Shown here one piece after another: positions 61,924-64,000 of a stretch of 64,000 nt of DNA. The stretch is from UBA3537 sp038138145 (GTDB taxonomy: Bacteria; Bacteroidota; Bacteroidia; Flavobacteriales; Flavobacteriaceae): positions 186,001 to 250,000 of the forward strand of contig JAYQDD010000002.1 in NCBI GenBank assembly GCA_038138145.1. Direction: 5' to 3'. Position numbers and translations under genes: made by a program. Under the pieces are notes generated by a model. It saw only the letters and a program-made list of their open reading frames with translations. It was not told the origin of the DNA and searched no databases. Every line of letters starts with the position of its first letter. Position 1 is the first letter of the stretch.

Positions 61924-62622
61924 ATGCCTTTGGAAACCATCATTAGCGTCATCATTCCCGCGCACAACGAAGCTGATGCCATTGCAAAAGTGATTCGTGA
62001 TGTCCCAAAAAGTGTGAAAGAAATTATTGTTGTAGACAACGCCTCTAGCGATGCTACTTCTAAAGTTGCCAAAAAAGCAGGAGCGACTGTTCTTTTTGAA
62101 CCCAAAAAAGGGTACGGATATGCTTGCCTAAAAGGACTCCATTACTTGGAACAACAGCAAGAACAAACAGATATTGTAGTTTTTCTTGATGGAGATTACA
62201 GTGATTACCCCGAAGAACTCAATAAATTGGTAGCGCCCATCGTTAATGAAAATATGGATTTTGTGGTGGGGAGCAGAACGCATGAGCTTAGAGCGCATGG
62301 CGCCATGCAACCACAACAAATCTTTGGTAACTGGCTTGCAACATGGCTCATGAAATTGTTTTTTAAGTCTAAATTTACGGATTTAGGCCCCTTTAGAGCC
62401 ATCAAATATTCTGTGTTGAAAACTCTAAACATGGAGGACAAAACCTACGGATGGACAGTGGAAATGCAACTCAAAATCCTTAAGAAAAAATATAAATATG
62501 CAGAAATTCCTGTACATTATAGAAATAGAATTGGTGTTTCGAAGGTGTCTGGTACGCTAAAAGGTAGTATATTTGCGGGGATTAAAATTCTGAGTTGGAT
62601 TTTCAAATACAGTTTTAAGTAA
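61924..62622 (+). CDS. Glycosyltransferase family 2, dolichyl-phosphate-sugar-transferase-like
   Basis: A 232-residue GT-A enzyme. ISVIIPAHNEADAIAKVI, IIVVDNASSDATSKV and VFLDGDYSDYPEEL show the nucleotide-sugar and metal sites. The region DLGPFRAIKYSVLKTLNM is like DPM1/DPG synthase-type enzymes, which transfer a sugar to a lipid phosphate. No membrane domain. Its ATG directly follows the stop of the MerT-like gene and its stop overlaps the next ATG by one base. Confidence 0.92.
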   Translation: MPLETIISVIIPAHNEADAIAKVIRDVPKSVKEIIVVDNASSDATSKVAKKAGATVLFEPKKGYGYACLKGLHYLEQQQEQTDIVVFLDGDYSDYPEELNKLVAPIVNENMDFVVGSRTHELRAHGAMQPQQIFGNWLATWLMKLFFKSKFTDLGPFRAIKYSVLKTLNMEDKTYGWTVEMQLKILKKKYKYAEIPVHYRNRIGVSKVSGTLKGSIFAGIKILSWIFKYSFK

Positions 62623-64000
62623 TGCTCTTAGAGTCCATCATTATTGTTGTCTATTCTGCTGCGCTCATCCTTATCTTTATGTATGCGTTGGCACAATTGA
62701 ACCTATTGTTCAACTATTTGAGTGCTCATAAATCTAATGTGGAGGAGGATGAAAAATTTGATTTATCTGACCCCGACCAAATTCCTTTTGTGACTATACA
62801 ACTTCCTGTGTACAATGAATTGTATGTAATGGAACGTTTGCTGGATAATATTGTAAAACTAGACTATCCAAGTTATAAATTAGAAATCCAAGTGCTTGAC
62901 GATTCTACAGATGAATCTATTGAAACAACTGCAAAACAAATCAAACGCTTACAAGACAAAGGTTTTGATATTCAGCACATCCGCAGAGCAAACAGAAATG
63001 GCTTTAAAGCAGGTGCCCTAAAAGAAGGTTTAACTATAGCAAAAGGCGAATTTGTCGCTATTTTTGATGCTGATTTTCTACCAAAATCCGATTGGCTGAA
63101 ACGTACTATCCCCTATTTTAAAGATGAACAAATTGGTGTTGTTCAAACTCGTTGGGGGCATATCAATAGAGATTATTCTGTACTTACTAGAGTGCAAGCA
63201 TTTGCACTCGACGCACATTTTACCTTAGAACAAGTAGGAAGAAATACTAAAGGTCATTTTATCAACTTTAACGGAACTGCAGGAATATGGCGAAAAGAAT
63301 GTATTCTTGATGCTGGAAATTGGGAAGGCGACACCCTTACCGAAGATCTGGATTTGAGCTACCGTGCACAACTCAACAATTGGAAATTCAAATATCTTGA
63401 AGATGTAGAAACACCAGCAGAATTACCTGTGGTGATTAGTGCAGCGCGTTCACAACAATTCCGTTGGAACAAAGGTGGTGCAGAAAATTTTAGAAAAATG
63501 ATCTCTCGAGTGTTTTCCAGTAAAAACCTCTCTCTAAAAACAAAAATACATGGCATGTTGCACCTACTCAACAGCACCATGTTTTTGAATGTGCTCATCG
63601 TTGGAATATTGAGTATTCCGATGCTGTACATCAAAAATGAATATGCACATTTGAAGGCCTACTTTTATGTCATGAGTTTCTTTGTCATCAGTACGGTCAT
63701 CTTTTTTATATGCTACTGGTTTATGTACAAAAAAACGCACGGGTCTTCTTTAAAGAGTTTTGTACAATATATCGTTTTATTTTTCACATTTTTCTCGATA
63801 GCAATGGGCTTTTCTTTACACAATTCTATAGCTGTAATTGAAGGTCATATTGGCAAACGAAGTGAATTTGTACGCACCCCAAAATTCAATATAAACACAC
63901 TCTCAGACAGTTGGAAAAACAACAAATACTTACGCAAAAAACCGTCTTTAAATGTTGTTTTAGAAGGCCTTTTGATGCTCTATTTTGGGTTTGGAATGTA
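62622..64000 (+). CDS. Membrane glycosyltransferase, cellulose-synthase-like (cut by window end)
   Basis: The frame is open from the ATG at 62622 to the window end (459 codons). An N-terminal membrane helix precedes a GT2 domain: VTIQLPVYNELYVMERLL, QVLDDSTDESI, AIFDADFLPKSDW, then TEDLDLSYRAQ and the QxxRW motif in SQQFRWNKGG. C-terminal transmembrane helices follow (LIVGILSIPMLYI and on). This set marks processive beta-glycosyltransferases of the CESA/glucomannan type, or glucosyl-transferases of lipid. The gene overlaps the preceding glycosyltransferase by one base, so both work in one pathway. Confidence 0.92.
   Translation, partial: MLLESIIIVVYSAALILIFMYALAQLNLLFNYLSAHKSNVEEDEKFDLSDPDQIPFVTIQLPVYNELYVMERLLDNIVKLDYPSYKLEIQVLDDSTDESIETTAKQIKRLQDKGFDIQHIRRANRNGFKAGALKEGLTIAKGEFVAIFDADFLPKSDWLKRTIPYFKDEQIGVVQTRWGHINRDYSVLTRVQAFALDAHFTLEQVGRNTKGHFINFNGTAGIWRKECILDAGNWEGDTLTEDLDLSYRAQLNNWKFKYLEDVETPAELPVVISAARSQQFRWNKGGAENFRKMISRVFSSKNLSLKTKIHGMLHLLNSTMFLNVLIVGILSIPMLYIKNEYAHLKAYFYVMSFFVISTVIFFICYWFMYKKTHGSSLKSFVQYIVLFFTFFSIAMGFSLHNSIAVIEGHIGKRSEFVRTPKFNINTLSDSWKNNKYLRKKPSLNVVLEGLLMLYFGFGM

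Overview
The window is a stretch of chromosome from a member of the Bacteroidota, most likely a marine or otherwise free-living Flavobacteriaceae. The evidence is a SusC/SusD outer-membrane pair, several proteins with C-terminal type IX secretion (T9SS) sorting domains, repeated TAnnTTTG promoter -7 elements, few Shine-Dalgarno sites, AT-rich DNA, and typical flavobacterial housekeeping genes. No phage, insertion sequence, CRISPR array or rRNA operon is seen. One tRNA (Leu, anticodon CAA) is present.

Layout. (1) 1-6.5 kb: a protein or peptide uptake locus with the end of a SusC transporter, SusD, two unrecognised lipoproteins that share a C-terminal motif, and a secreted subtilisin with a T9SS tail. 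(2) 6.5-21.5 kb: housekeeping genes including rlmB, a rhomboid protease, rarA, mpl, radC, obg, adk, purK, purE and an M3 peptidase, with a DUF7033-type deacetylase-like protein and a YjjG-like phosphatase. (3) 21.6-31.4 kb: gcvP, a tight trio of ketoacyl synthase III, methyltransferase and glycosyltransferase, then ilvE, an enoyl-CoA hydratase and alaS. (4) 31.5-38.7 kb: an M23 peptidase/MerR/LemA/TPM/TPM operon, then der and era flanking an unknown membrane protein, and fbp. (5) 38.8-42.3 kb: an acetyltransferase, an aspartate kinase and a two-domain acyltransferase resembling the ornithine-lipid synthase OlsF. (6) 42.3-53.1 kb: a long minus-strand run with small enzymes, a 2-hydroxyacid dehydrogenase, mgtE, rsmA, a large TPR protein, serS, ribF, pth, rplY and prs. 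(7) 53.2-58.6 kb: tRNA-Leu and three minus-strand genes for secreted T9SS cargo proteins. One holds two copies of a 637-bp block, identical by eye. A 615-bp gene-free stretch follows. (8) 58.6-64 kb: an arsenosugar-type operon (AhpD-like protein, radical SAM ArsS, TIGR04282-type glycosyltransferase, purine nucleoside phosphorylase), then a small MerT-like membrane protein and two glycosyltransferases, the last cut by the window end.

How it works together. Regions 1 and 7 belong to the cell surface: secreted proteins are exported by Sec, then T9SS, and SusCD imports oligomers. Region 8 encodes part of a route that turns methylated arsenic into arsenosugars; the methyltransferase ArsM is not in the window. 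The most interesting items are the arsenosugar operon with its MerT-like neighbour, the perfect internal duplication in the T9SS protein, the ketoacyl synthase/methyltransferase/glycosyltransferase trio, and the twin lipoproteins of the SusCD locus.
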